Shown here: one piece after another, positions 30,134 through 42,100 of the stretch
How positions within the stretch are numbered: position 1 is the first letter of the stretch
Layout: the number at the start of each line of letters is the position of its first letter
Source of the DNA: Hermodice carunculata
Lineage: Eukaryota > Annelida > Polychaeta > Eunicida > Amphinomidae
Direction of reading: 5' to 3'
Assembly (NCBI GenBank): GCA_964020975.1
Contig: OZ026619.1
Span: 92,285,911-92,349,910, forward strand
Length of the DNA: 64,000 nucleotides
Program-made: the position numbers and the translations under genes
Notes under the pieces: model-generated
Seen by the model: only the letters and a program-made list of their open reading frames with translations
Database searches by the model: none
Told to the model about the DNA's origin: nothing

Positions 30134-30833
30134 AAAGCAAATAAAGTTAACAAACTTTTTTATTTTGGAGATAGAATATTAGCAATTGCACACGCACGCC
30201 TTCGTATGAAATGCAGTAATTTGAAAAGTGATCTTTTTAAGACAGGACTCGTTGACTCCCCCCAGTGCACCTGTGGCAACGCAAATGAAGACGTTTTTCA
30301 CTATTTTTGTGAACGTAACAGGTACAGTGTACCGAGGGATATTTTTACGAAGGAAGGTCCTCTCTATTGCATCTTTTACCGTTCGAGCACTTTTATACAG
30401 CTCCAACCAGTGCAATGGCAAAGAAAACCAAATTATATTTTTGGCTGTACATCAGTATATAAAAGCTACAGGAAGGCTCGGGGGAGTAACTTAGTTATTT
30501 ACGATTATACCACATACGACTTGATTCTGACGGTTTCATTCTTATTTAATTCTATGCTTCAACCTTGTACATAACAATTCAACAACTTCATATCATTTAC
30601 TGAAGTCCGTACCCTATCTACTCTCCCTACGTGGCGTATTGTCTTGGTTACATTCTTAATGTTTTTCGACATTTTACCACCTATATGTAGTGCAATGTGA
30701 TGTTAACTACTACTTGCCTTGGTCTTTGTGATTACCTGGAGTCTTTTGATTTCTATGCTTTTAGAGGGATTAATATAGGACTTTGCCCTGTTTCCCAATT
30801 GTTTTTCTTTTTTAATAAAATAAGCTTCAACCA
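30134..30833 (+). mobile_element. LINE B, right part with Cys/His C-terminus and tail
   Basis: The frame picks up where 29759 left off, then reads ILAIAHARLRMKCSNLKSDL, FKTGLVDSPQCTCG, NANEDVFHYFCERNRYSVPR. This is a CxC...H...C zinc-finger-like C-terminus common in LINE ORF2 proteins. The tail resembles that of the other copies but is more diverged, ending AATAAAATAAGCTTCAACCA at 30833. No clear target duplication was found. It is probably the oldest of the set or a different subfamily. Confidence 0.85.
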
Positions 30834-31438
30834 AAGATGTACCAGCTTGATTGAAAACAAAAACAGAACTCATAATTTTTCCCTCAGGTGCCAATAATAC
30901 AACACACAAAAAAAAACCCCACCAAATGGTATTGTTTCCTACATATACTGCACAATTGCACCACTTTGGCAAATGACAATGGCTGTTCAAAACTCTCTCA
31001 GAAGTGCCTGTTACTTACAAATGAAACGTAAAATAGCACATGGTCTCACAAAGGCCTTTTCCTATAGATCCTTTCATTTGATTGGTCTTCGAAATGACTT
31101 GTTTGGATGACCCTATGTAATGAACACAATGATCTTCACACAGCTTTGATTCGGATGGTTTCTTATGCTAATGTCAAAATTTTTGCTTTTGGCTTTACCA
31201 GATACCATGCAAACATACTATTCCTTTATCTTGACTTGGAACAGATAGTATTAAATGTACTTAATCGTGGAGAGATAATGTAACGCCCAAGTTGAAATTC
31301 GTCCACATAAATTTTGAAGAATTCGTTGACCTATCGTATCCAAGTGGTATTTTGCATCAAGAATTCATTCATTGGAAGCAACTGACCAGATCAGGTAAAG
31401 TTCGACTCAATTTGCCATGAAAGCGGAGAGTGTGTACC

Positions 31439-31601
31439 AATCATCATTACACACATTAGCAAATCCCTGTCCGAGCTCTTTTGTCAGATTACGAATCATC
31501 ATTACACACATTAGCAAATCCCTGTCTGAGCTCTTTTGTCAGATTATCAATCATCATTACAAACATTAGCAAATCCCTGTCGAGCTCTTTTGTCAGATTA
31601 C
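31439..31601. repeat. Three-copy tandem repeat, 55-bp unit
   Basis: Units start at 31439, 31494 and 31549. The shared core is ACATTAGCAAATCCCTGTC, followed by GAGCTCTTTTGTCAGATTA. The last unit has a one-base deletion. Divergence is low, so the expansion is recent. Confidence 0.97.
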
Positions 31602-31894
31602 TATATGCAGAGTCCCAAGACCTTACCTTTTATCAGGAGCTATAGCGTTTCAATTAAGGAGTCATTGAACTGGTCGTTTACTCTGCTGACATTAACGGAC
31701 ACAAATTATTGTGCAACGCGTACGTACCAATTCAAGTGTAGGGGAGTTGTATGGTAAACTCAGAAACATTTCTTGTAAACGACGGTTAAATGCAAATCAC
31801 AGCATAGAGGTATACCTTTATGATCACAGCAATATGCCACTTGCTGACTTCTGTTTAAACCATTTCCTGATAAGAACAAGACTGACACAACAGG

Positions 31895-31932
31895 TGCGCC
31901 AAAGCCGCGAAGGAAAACTGTTGACCTGGGAC
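31895..31932. mobile_element. TTAA-type MITE, half hairpin remnant
   Basis: The right inner arm AGGAAAACTGTTGAC (31911-31925) followed by CTGGGACATG, as in the copy at 21520. It carries the same arm variant as copy 1 (13945). The left half is unrecognisable. Confidence 0.4.
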
Positions 31933-32270
31933 ATGCTATCATGAAAGCTCTTATCAACTGCAAGTCTCAACGAAAAAAAATAAGTAAAAACTTTCAGGCT
32001 GACAGAAGACAATATTCATTCGGTTTCTTTGGGTGATTTGAGCTGGAAAGGATTAAGCAACCAGCCTGAGGATTACTTAGCAATTGACTTTGTGATGATG
32101 ACGTATAATATAGCATGTCATTCTGTCTGCGAAACAAGTCATTCTCAAGAATACAGGTAACTTTTAACAAATGGGTACCGAAAGATTTGGCTTTATTTTG
32201 CTACCATACTTAAACACCAGCCACTGTAACAGCTATATGTAGTTATACCATGCTGGAGAGTGTTTCAGTA

Positions 32271-33255
32271 AGGAGAGTTTGGTTAAACGTCGAGACAAAC
32301 ATAGATTAACATTGCTATATAAGATAATCCATGGGCTAACACCCGATTACCTTCATAACTTAATTCCAGGAAACGTGTCTTCCAGAAATGCATGCAATGT
32401 AAGATCAAAAAATGATATAAGCCAGGTATACGCAACCTAGTATTTACAACAATTCTTTTATACCAGCAACCATTCGTCTGTGGAATATGTTCCTCAATTC
32501 AGTTCGAAATTCTCAGGATCTTGATACATTTAAGGGTAAATTAGACAAAGATAAATCAAAGCTTAACGATTTAGTCTACGTTGGCAACCGGGAAGTAAGC
32601 ATTCTTCATTCCCGAATCAGAATAGGCTGCAGCCAGTAGGACCACGACATGCATAGAATTGGCATAGGGTTCCACTGGCTATACTTGTTGAGCAACAGTT
32701 GAAAATTCTTAGCACTTTTTCTTTGAATGTCCTCACTTTATTTTCGAACGTAACATTCTTCAAATGTTTATTATAACTAAGGCTCCGTTTACATTAAATA
32801 CACTACTTAATGGAAGTTTAAAATGTTCAAAAGCTGCTAATGTAGTTATCTTTGAATCTGTACATACGTACATTATCCGCACTGGCAGATTCAACTGATG
32901 CCCACACTGATTTCACTTGGTAGCTTGTATATAGAGTTATTATTTGTTATAAATGTATGGGTAGGCCTACCATTTAAATGGCAAACATAAGTACTTTTCT
33001 AAATGATTATTTCAAACACTGTTTGTATTATACATCTCTTACAGTCAATACAAAATACTTGTTACTCGGTCCACTATCTGTGACGTCCGGTGGTGTCAAC
33101 AACTTGCAAACAGTTATGTGGGCGTTAATGTAGAGTCCTGTGGTTTGTGCCATTTTCTTTCACACAGTACTCTGTATTTTACTCTTTTTTGGCAAGAGGA
33201 TTTTTTATAGGCCATGCCTGTTTTCCGATTGCATTAATAAAATATGTTTAAACCA
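32271..33255 (+). mobile_element. LINE fragment C, 5'-truncated
   Basis: A 985-bp 3' fragment of the same LINE group, antisense to the formin. It begins in the region SLVKRRDKHRLTLLYKIIHG / LTPDYLHNLIPGNVSSR, then SFIPATIRLWNMFLNSVRNS, DLDTFKGKLDKDKSK, and a decayed C-terminus. The tail ends AATATGTTTAAACCA. An exact 11-bp target-site duplication GTGTTTCAGTA lies at 32260-32270 and 33256-33266, so both ends of this insertion are defined. Several stops; not functional. Confidence 0.92.
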
Positions 33256-33616
33256 GTGTTTCAGTACACTTTTTGTCCATGTCAGCCAATATGAAACGTA
33301 AACGATTGCTTATGACGTCATCGAGATCAAAAGTTCTGGCCTCTTGTTTTCTGTGTCTATTTAGTTCTTAGACACGAAGTAGACCAAAACACGACAGCTT
33401 TGGATACACTATTGTTCTCCATCTTTTTTTAAGCTGTAACTAAATCCTCAGATTATCTGAACCATAAATACAAAATTGAGGTACGAGAGCTTCTAAAAAG
33501 ACGAAAGTGTTTCTCAATGAAAAGTCATTTCATTTCCTTATACTGGTGTTGCTTTGGCCCCAGTTTGTCCGGAAACTTATTACAGTTCACCAGCCACAAC
33601 ATGTCGGCATCAATAA

Positions 33617-33653
33617 CCCCCCCCCCCCCCCCAAAAAAAAAAAAAAAAAAAAA
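33617..33653. repeat. C16-A21 homopolymer pair
   Basis: 16 C directly followed by 21 A. Reading frames across it are artefacts. Confidence 0.95.
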
Positions 33654-34080
33654 TCCTGGCCGAATCAACACTTTTGCCCTCCCATTTTCTCCAGTCAGCC
33701 GTGGCATTCACTGGCTCGACGAATACAATAACGACAGTCATTACGACGTGCTCATATACAAATATCATTTCCAGTTTATCTCAGTTCTGGAGTTTTATAT
33801 TCGCGTTTAAAAATGTATGCATGATATAGCAAGGGTTGAAGTAGGATCTACCAATAAATGTTGAAGTGTCTATACTTGTGAAAGCATCCAACACGATTTA
33901 TGAATCGTTTGCTATTGATGCACAGGATACATGATAAAGTGTTTTCATATATAGGATAGTGACAGCAAGACTACAACAGGAACATCAATATGATATACTA
34001 GTAATACACTCACAGACTCAACAGTCCTAGTCTTTTATGATCGTATATATGACTTCAAAGTCCCTACTTTGGGTCATATT

Positions 34081-34318
34081 CCCCGCCCCCCCCCCTCCTT
34101 TTTGGGGGGGTGGTCGGTTTTTTTGGGGGGGGGTTGGGGGGGTTGTTTTTGTTTGTTTGTTTGTTTGTTTTTTGTTTTCTGCTTTTTGGGGTTTTTTTTG
34201 TTTTGTTTTCTTTTGTTTGTTTATTTTGTTTCTTTGTTTTTTTTTTGGTAGGTTTGTTTTGTTTTGCTTTGTTTTGTTTTGTTTTGTTTTTGTATTTGCT
34301 TGTGTTTTGGGGGGGTGG
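34081..34318. repeat. G/T-rich low-complexity block
   Basis: A C-rich run (34081-34097) is followed by several G runs of 5-10 and then GTTT/GTTTT repeats. On the plus strand the G runs could form G-quadruplexes. On the transcribed formin RNA (minus strand) it reads as C/A-rich. Confidence 0.9.
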
Positions 34319-35641
34319 GGAGGTGATCTGTGTGACTGACGTCTGGGTCAACAGGCAACGAAAACAACCATAACATTTTACTGTTCTAAGAGGAATAATG
34401 GTCCGTTTGGGTTTTCATCACACATTGATCCACTTACTAACCCGCTTTGCTATATCAATTGTTAATGCACCGTGGATAACACGAATGCAATACCTAGTCT
34501 GTCTATCACAAGCGTAATAAATACTCATGCAATTATAACAAAGTCTGTTGGCAGGTAGGCTATTTCAATTCCTCGCATACCTCCATGCCTCTGGGCTTTA
34601 TGCTGGATCAGATGTTATTGTAGTACTTAATCGCCCCCCTGCAAGATGATATTCACTGCAACATAAAACGCTTCGTCAGGAAGTATATCAGAAATGACGG
34701 AGCAGAAATGCGATCTTCACTTTTTTTTAAAGAGATTGCGTCTCTGAAATCTCTTTGGTTTGAACAAGAAAGAAAAAAACTTGTTTCTAAGATATGTGAT
34801 TATATCCTTCAACACAATGCATTCAGTTGGAAAAGTGCTTTGCATATGGTTGATATTTTAGAGCACAAGCCGATCATGGGGACATTTGAATATCAGACAC
34901 CTTTCCGGTCAGAGTAAGGACAAGTTAACAGGATTGATCACACCTTAAACAACCTCACTCGATGCTACGCTGGGAAAAGTGAAAAGGTCTCCGGGAATGA
35001 TGCAGATTGGCTGTATCCGGAGACCATAGAAATAACTGCAATTGGGGGGTAGACTTTGGGGAACAACGTGTAAACATCTACAAGAACATAAGTTTTATTT
35101 TACAAAACGGGACTACAATATTTGGCTCCCATAGAGGACACTGGATAAAGCCTGAAATACCCCCCCCCCCACACACACACACCCTCAATAGCCAAGGACT
35201 TACCATCCTCTGAGTTCTCTTCTGCAGTTACCTTTCACAATATTTCCAATTGTCAAAACTAGTCTGGCGCTAGCCATTAGCCAATTAGCAACAGACAAAT
35301 ATAAGTGGAACCTGGCTAAAAGTATTTAGTATCTTCAAACCAAATTGACCAAAGAAATTGTAAGTTTCTTTAGTTGGGATCACATGTTAAAATTTCATTA
35401 TGTAACTCCGGCCCACTGATTGAAAAAATCCGAATCCGTTTGATCACAGAAACGGAGCTTGACTTACACACTTGCGCCACTCTAGCCCAACTGGCTACAC
35501 CTGACCAATTCCTACAGATAGCACAAAAGAGAGTTGATAAAAACACTGGCACACTAACTCAAAAATGTACTGAGGCATTTTTTTCAGGGTTTATTTAGTA
35601 CGGAGTCGGCACTTTAGCAAAGACTATTTGCACTCAGAAAT

Positions 35642-35820
35642 TTAACTCATTCCATACTATAGTCACAGGCCTTGGTCAGTGGTTCTGGCACTGACTTAGG
35701 ACTATAGGCATGTTGGTACTTGAACAAAAGCGCTTTTCATGAAGAATTTAAATATGCAATTGTCGTTTTAAATCTAGGTAAATATACGGTAAAATCAGGG
35801 ACTGGTATGGAATGAGTTGA
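35642..35820. mobile_element. TTAA-type MITE, copy 6
   Basis: About 179 bp with 14-bp perfect terminal repeats, AACTCATTCCATAC at 35644-35657 and its complement at 35805-35818. The outer target reads TTAA on the left and TCAA on the right. The body shares TTGGTACTTGAA... with copy 1. The inner hairpin is not obvious. Confidence 0.65.
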
Positions 35821-35890
35821 CACTGATTCACTGAATGCAAAGACTATGACTTCTGTTCTGGTAATAAAAGAGAGTGTCTTTTCCTTATCC

Positions 35891-36072
35891 TTAACCCTTT
35901 CTTACCAAATTAGGCTGAGTCAACGACTACCCTTGTAAGCATGACTCTGTAGAATATTTCCGAGAAACTGCATATAAAATTGTGCAAAAAGAAATCAAAT
36001 TTGAGAAAATTGGGTAGGCAGACGACATTGGAACATCCGGTCGCTTTTGGGCGATTGGGGGGAAAGGGTTAA
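35891..36072. mobile_element. TTAA-type MITE, copy 7
   Basis: 182 bp bounded by TTAACCCTTTC (35891) and GGAAAGGGTTAA (ends 36072). An internal GAGTCAACGACTACCCTTG is a worn left arm of the family hairpin. It sits only 70 bp from copy 6. Confidence 0.7.
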
Positions 36073-39000
36073 TAACAGTATGCTTAACGTGCTAGGCACT
36101 TGTGTCTGAACACCTCTGACTTTCCAGAACCAATGAACAGTTCAAGTAAATATATCTTCCTCTTTTACTTGAAATAATATACTGAGGTCTTACATCTGTA
36201 ACTGTTCTGTCCAAAGAGGGTGTATTACAAAGTGCAATTGTTCTTCCTTGGATTCCGTCTGCAAAATATTAAGACATTTTTTTCTCCTGGAATAACTGTT
36301 ACTGTTCCTAACCTCATGCCCCTGTAGCAGCAGATCAAAGCTTAAGTGCATGTAGATTCAATTTGCTGTAGTACTTCGGATCTTATGCCACTCTGCAAAC
36401 ACTGAGAGCTCGGACGTGCCGTGCAATTTCAGTGAACCCGAATTTCTTCGCTTACTGATGCATATAAATGCATAATTATAGCCACAAACATGTCGTGTTT
36501 AACCTAGCTAAACCACACAAAACTTTAGTGGCAAGGAGAAAATACTTCAACAAGTTACGACAGAGAAAAAAATGGTACACATATTGATTATATTCCTAAC
36601 AGCGGGAAAACACATTTGTCAGTTTATCCTAAAAAAGAAAAAAGAAAGAAATCCTGCCACGTGGCCTTGCAACCCGTTTGCAAACCTAGCAAGTGTGCCA
36701 AATATGTGTACAGGTGTATAGCCGACCATTATGAAATATTTCGTAAGATATGCTGCACACCCTGGTTCTAAATTTGTTTCTTACTCACAGACAGGCATTG
36801 ACCACTTCAAAATACTACATGAATGTCAGGATAGATACTTCCAAAACAACCAGAAGTTTAATTCTGACGATAAAGACGCGCTGATCATAACATAATGAAC
36901 TCTCTTAATTTTGGTGATACAATTTGGCGTTATAGATCGAGCACCAAAGATTTTTTTCTCCTTCATGGGAGATTGCATCTGTAGAATGAGCCTGTTGGTG
37001 CCAGAAATGGAATAAGTGAAACTTAATACAAGCGCCAAGGGTCCATACAGGCTGCCGTTTTCCTGCCTGAATGGCATTACTCAAGCACATGTCAGCAATA
37101 GTAAAATTTTAATTCGTCTATTGCTGTCTTAGTTAATAGGTCATATTATGAGCTTCGTATTCTGTGCTTTGAATCATTCAACAATTGAAAGATGTCTTGC
37201 TTTGCATGTACGTTTTACGTTAGAAATATTTGATACCTTTTGGAATAAGTTTGTCCATTAAATCTAGATTTGCATAGGAGCTCATCTGAAACCATGTCAG
37301 CAAATGTGGGATAAACGTATTGACAAAAGCCGTATACAGACTTGGAACTCTTCGCCGATGACCACGTCAGAGCCATGATCGCCAAATATGAATAAAGGTG
37401 ATACACTCCAAGTTTGGATATGCAATTGCATGGCACCCTGAATTACAACATTTTGCAATATACATTTTCCAAACATCTGCTGCACGAAAAGCATAAAGAT
37501 ATATTTTTTAAGACAGATGCATTGGTGTTCCAGAATAAAATATTTTATTTTTCATCTAAAACTTACTTCAATGAAACATACTGAAATATTATTACATAAT
37601 ATGTATTAGGGTGGCCATTAGAGTGAGAACTATTTAGTCTATCTTTTCACTTTTGTATTAGTTGTATTAAAGTGCCCTTTGGGGTTAAACATCTGCTCAC
37701 GATCTGTCCAAGGAGGGTAGAGGGACCTTACCCTCTACCATCCTTGATCTGTCGTACACTCATTTGTTTCCCTCTGTTGACCTTTCCATATGCTGGCTTC
37801 CATGTAAGAACGCGGATACAAGCCCGGGCTCCACTTTGGGATTGTGCCTCGGGCCATATTTACCCACAAATCCAAAAATGGGTGGCCTGTTTTGTAATAC
37901 ACGATGACTCCATAATGATATTTTATGCCTGTATGGGTTCCCTGGTAATCTCATAATCACATACAGAAAAGTGAAAGAAGGCCTATCAAAAGCATGGCAC
38001 GATCATATCTCCATAAGCTTCACAGTTTTTCATTGCGAATCAAAGAGCTGAGAGTCATTCACCTGGGGTTATCAAACTTTTCATAACCCTTCCTCCTCTA
38101 GTTGGTTGAAAGTGCATTATGTCACTAATTGCACTTTTAGCGAACCTTCTTACTAATTTTAATAAAATTTCAGCTGAGACTCCTACGGTTGCCTGCTTAA
38201 CTTTGCTCCCATCGAGGGACAAAGACAGTGACGGCGCCCTGCAAGCCGTCTGATCCTCAGGCAACCTGCAAGGATAACCTGAAGGTTCTCTGTTCATTTT
38301 GCCTCTGGAAATTGGAATCCACTGTACCTTGCCAGCTGACCGAGTTAATTCTCATGCACATGGATGATAAGGATCGCTCAACTGCTAACCGGCTGTCGCA
38401 ATCTTAATGTTATATTCAAGAGTATTTTACTTTGGAGAACGAACTAAGAGTGACGTCTGGACATATTGCCGCAAGGTATTCACCCCTGAGCCTGGAATGA
38501 GCATGGACGTGTGTGGTATATCCCTGGTATGAGTTGTCAGGCTGCGGAGGGTTAAGGCATATGCTTGTCTGAGCTTCTACTAACATGTCTGGCAGGGCTT
38601 ACATGCCCATTGGTTCTTCATAACCATATGTGTTATGTAGCTGTTCAATGGACCTGACTCGTGACGTAGACAATTTCTATTGTTCTAGGTACCATATATA
38701 AAAAACCAAGAATGTGGGGAATTTTATCGAGTGGGTCTACTTTATACCTTTTTCTTTTGGAACTAATTCATGCCCATGCTACTAGAGACCCAGAAAGGAG
38801 TTTGATGTAGAAAACAAGGACGAATCTGGGAAAGGAAAGGTTTCTTTCAATTAAGCAAAATGTGACACCACCGTGCAATTGTAAATCGTGGCAAAACTGA
38901 CTGCCAATGGACGCATGTTTTTGTGCTGTTCCTGGTCCATTGATGAAACATAAACAAATTAGCATTAAGCTTTTGGAACAACCCTTATTCTGTGTTAAAA

Positions 39001-39092
39001 CTAAAAGTTAAAAGTTTTCTTTCTTTTTTTTTTTTTTTGTTTTTTTTGTTGTTTCTTATATATTTATATATGTATATGTATATATATATGTG

Positions 39093-39123
<31 letters not shown>

Positions 39124-42100
39124 ATGCGTGTGTGTGTGCATGTGCGTGTTTTCCAGAAGGCTTGACTTCAAAAGTGCCCCTCTAAAGCCGCCACTGGGCA
39201 AGTCTGCAGTAAAAGCAGCTGTTTTAACCTGCGATCCGCTCCAGCAGTCGAAGCTGGTGAAAACTCTCCTACTTGCTGTGGGTACTGATGACACCAATTT
39301 GCCCTTGCAGATCGCATTATATTCACTTTTATTACGTTGATGATCCAATGAGCTCAATAGTCAAGTATATTTAATTGCTTCCCTTGTGATCTGGCATTGT
39401 ATAGGTTAACTATTATTCTTTGGTGAAATGAATGATGACGCAGGACGGGGAGTGTTAAAGCCGTTTGTCTCCGCTATTGTTCCTTTACGTAAAAGATGTT
39501 TGGGAACAGAGAAAACCTTAAGGTGTCAGAACCCCCTGTTTCTTAAATAAAGCATCATTACATTTCACGCCAGGTGCATCTGAATGGGAGGAACTTGGAC
39601 ACAGTCTGCGTCTCTTGCGCAACGGACGTCTCGGGGCGCTCACAAATACAAACGGTGTGGCTCCGGCACCGCCATGACCTTCAAATAACCAGATTTCAAT
39701 ATACGATATGAGACTTGCCTCCATAGTTTTCAATGCCTCCCACAAAAGATAACCTGTCCAGATCTTGCTGGGCTGCACAAAGATTTACCGACACGTTACC
39801 AAAATAAAAATATAAAAATCAGATATTTGAGTTGCATGACCCGTGGGACTGACCGCAAGGGCCCTATTGGGGGACCAAAAAAAAAAAAAAAAAAGAGTTT
39901 GTCCTTTGCTCATCCAGCCTCTGAAGTTCAAACTGTCCATGTGAATCTATATTATGTCTATCACACAGTGGGGAATTTAACCATCTAGAAACAGTCGCCG
40001 TTTCCATGTATACCAACTTATGTCATGCATTTTTGGCCGGAAGTTCGATTGCGCATATTCTCGATATATGGCGAGGATAATCTGAGGACATGACAGAGGC
40101 CCATATCAAATTATATGGAGGGGCTATACTCTGTATAAACCAACTTACTGAAAAGTGCAAACATGTTCTCTTCCGTGAGGCATTATCTAATATTTGCATT
40201 AAGAAAAGTAGTGCTGGAGAATAAAGTTACATTTTGTCTATAATCAACAGTTCAAATTTTTTTAAAAGACAAATATTCTATAATTTCACTTCATAATTAC
40301 TTTAAGTTTTCAAGTTGCACACTTTTCCACTTTTCTTGAAAATAATCGAGTCACATGTAAATACCACAGGTCTAGACCTGCTTTATGCGTTGTATCTATG
40401 AATTTGACCCCTCTGTATAAAAGACATTTAACATTCCCTTCATATAAATTACCTAGAGTAGCCAATAATGTCGAACGACAATCCGATTTCTATGGTTTAC
40501 GCTTGGGTAAAGACTGGTTTGGAATTTCAGACCAAAAAGAATGTCTAATTAAATACTGTGCATCTGAATGGGATATATATATAAGTGTATACGTTATGCG
40601 GAATGTCGTCACAAAGGTAACCAAATTGCTTAATTTTGCGCATAAAACGTATAAAAAGCCCGCGGCTCTCAGCTTGGGAAAAGCCGCATCAACTGTTGGT
40701 ATAAATTATTATTATGTTTGAACAAGAACGTAACAATCTCGGGGTCAGAACAAAACAGATGCCGTAATGACTGTATGAGCTTTATTCGCTATTTTATAGG
40801 TAATATTCATTTTTCTTTCCAGATGAACAAGGACAAAGGGTTATGTAAAAACCACTGCACGACCTTCCCATAAATAGCCCCGACCTTGCCAGGCAAGTCT
40901 CTCTTGTGTCCAATACTGTGCAAAGCTTATGGTGTGTGTTCAACAACTTTTACAAACGTTTTACCAAATATTTGTTCTCTTAGAAATCCTTAATGAGTTT
41001 GAGAGTTAAATACACTTAAAAACAGATTTTGTTTGGCACGGTTGGAAATGTCCACTTTTTTTTTTTTTTTTGCTCGCTGAATGGCAAGAATTGATACGGT
41101 GGCGTCTACCAGCTGGTATGACAAGCCCCTAAGCTGTGACCACCTCTACCTGTAATCATAATCCCAACCAACCAACATTTTTACAACCATCTGTCTGTAT
41201 CTATTGTTTTAGCGTGCAAATAATAACAGGTTTAATTGGATATATTTACAAAAGGTCACTTGGAAGCAGTTGAAAGGTAAAGGCCAATTAGCTGCCAGAA
41301 TGCCACAGGAATATAGCCAATAAACACCATTATGATCATTTTAATGATATAGTCCCCTGAAGACAATTAAATCCTATATACGTTTCCTTTCAGGGCATCT
41401 TGTAAAGAGACAACTTTCTGCAGCAGTCTGTCTTTGTTCATTTATTTACAAGTGTGTTTTCATTTAGTGCCCATTCTAACATTGTGTGTAGATTAGTTTT
41501 GAAAAAAAAAATGCAATCCAAACATAGTTGTCTGATCCACACAGGTCTGATCACGCGAGAACATTTGATGCCCAGGCTCACCAAGTGTGAGATTCGGGAG
41601 GGGGGGTGGGGGGGTTCCACACTGGGGTATTGTGCATTTTCATTTGGTGTACTTGCACACTGAAAGCCCTTTTTTTCGTACCTTGTACTAGGGCAAACAA
41701 AATACCAGCGTACCGGGATCTCTTCCCCCATCCCCTTCTTTACACCACAACAGCACGTAAAGCAGTCTGTTCTACAGGCAATGAAAATCAACCTTACAAG
41801 CAATAGCATACAAACAGATTTTACTAAACCCCAATCATGAACCGCACTGATTATTTACAAAAACAAACATAAATTATCTAAAGTTGGACTGTTTTTCTGC
41901 TAATCAGCGTTTTCTTCATTGCGCTAGAAGATACAATACAGGGATTGGTCCGTTTTGGAGGCAAGACAAGTGTTGAGACATGGATAGATTTGTCAGCCCC
42001 AGACCAGGATTGTTAAACATCTGGCCAATATAAAAGATGCGTTGTGTTTTAGTGCAGGTACGATTCAATTTCTCCATGTGGCTATGCCTTTCAAGCAATG

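Larger units (their letters stand above)
33267..35641. other. No gene recognised
   Basis: Apart from the two low-complexity blocks and a C11-(CA)n run near 35161-35182, this is unremarkable intron sequence. Confidence 0.45.

Noticed and set aside
34037-34373. Open frames rich in Gly/Phe and, on the other strand, Lys/Pro
   Set aside because: They come from the G/T-rich simple repeat.
40398-40721. 107-codon plus-strand open frame
   Set aside because: No family recognised. For 64 kb of AT-rich DNA read in six frames, open frames up to about 140 codons are expected by chance.
41438-41809. 123-codon minus-strand open frame
   Set aside because: No recognised domain, composition not protein-like throughout, and within chance length.
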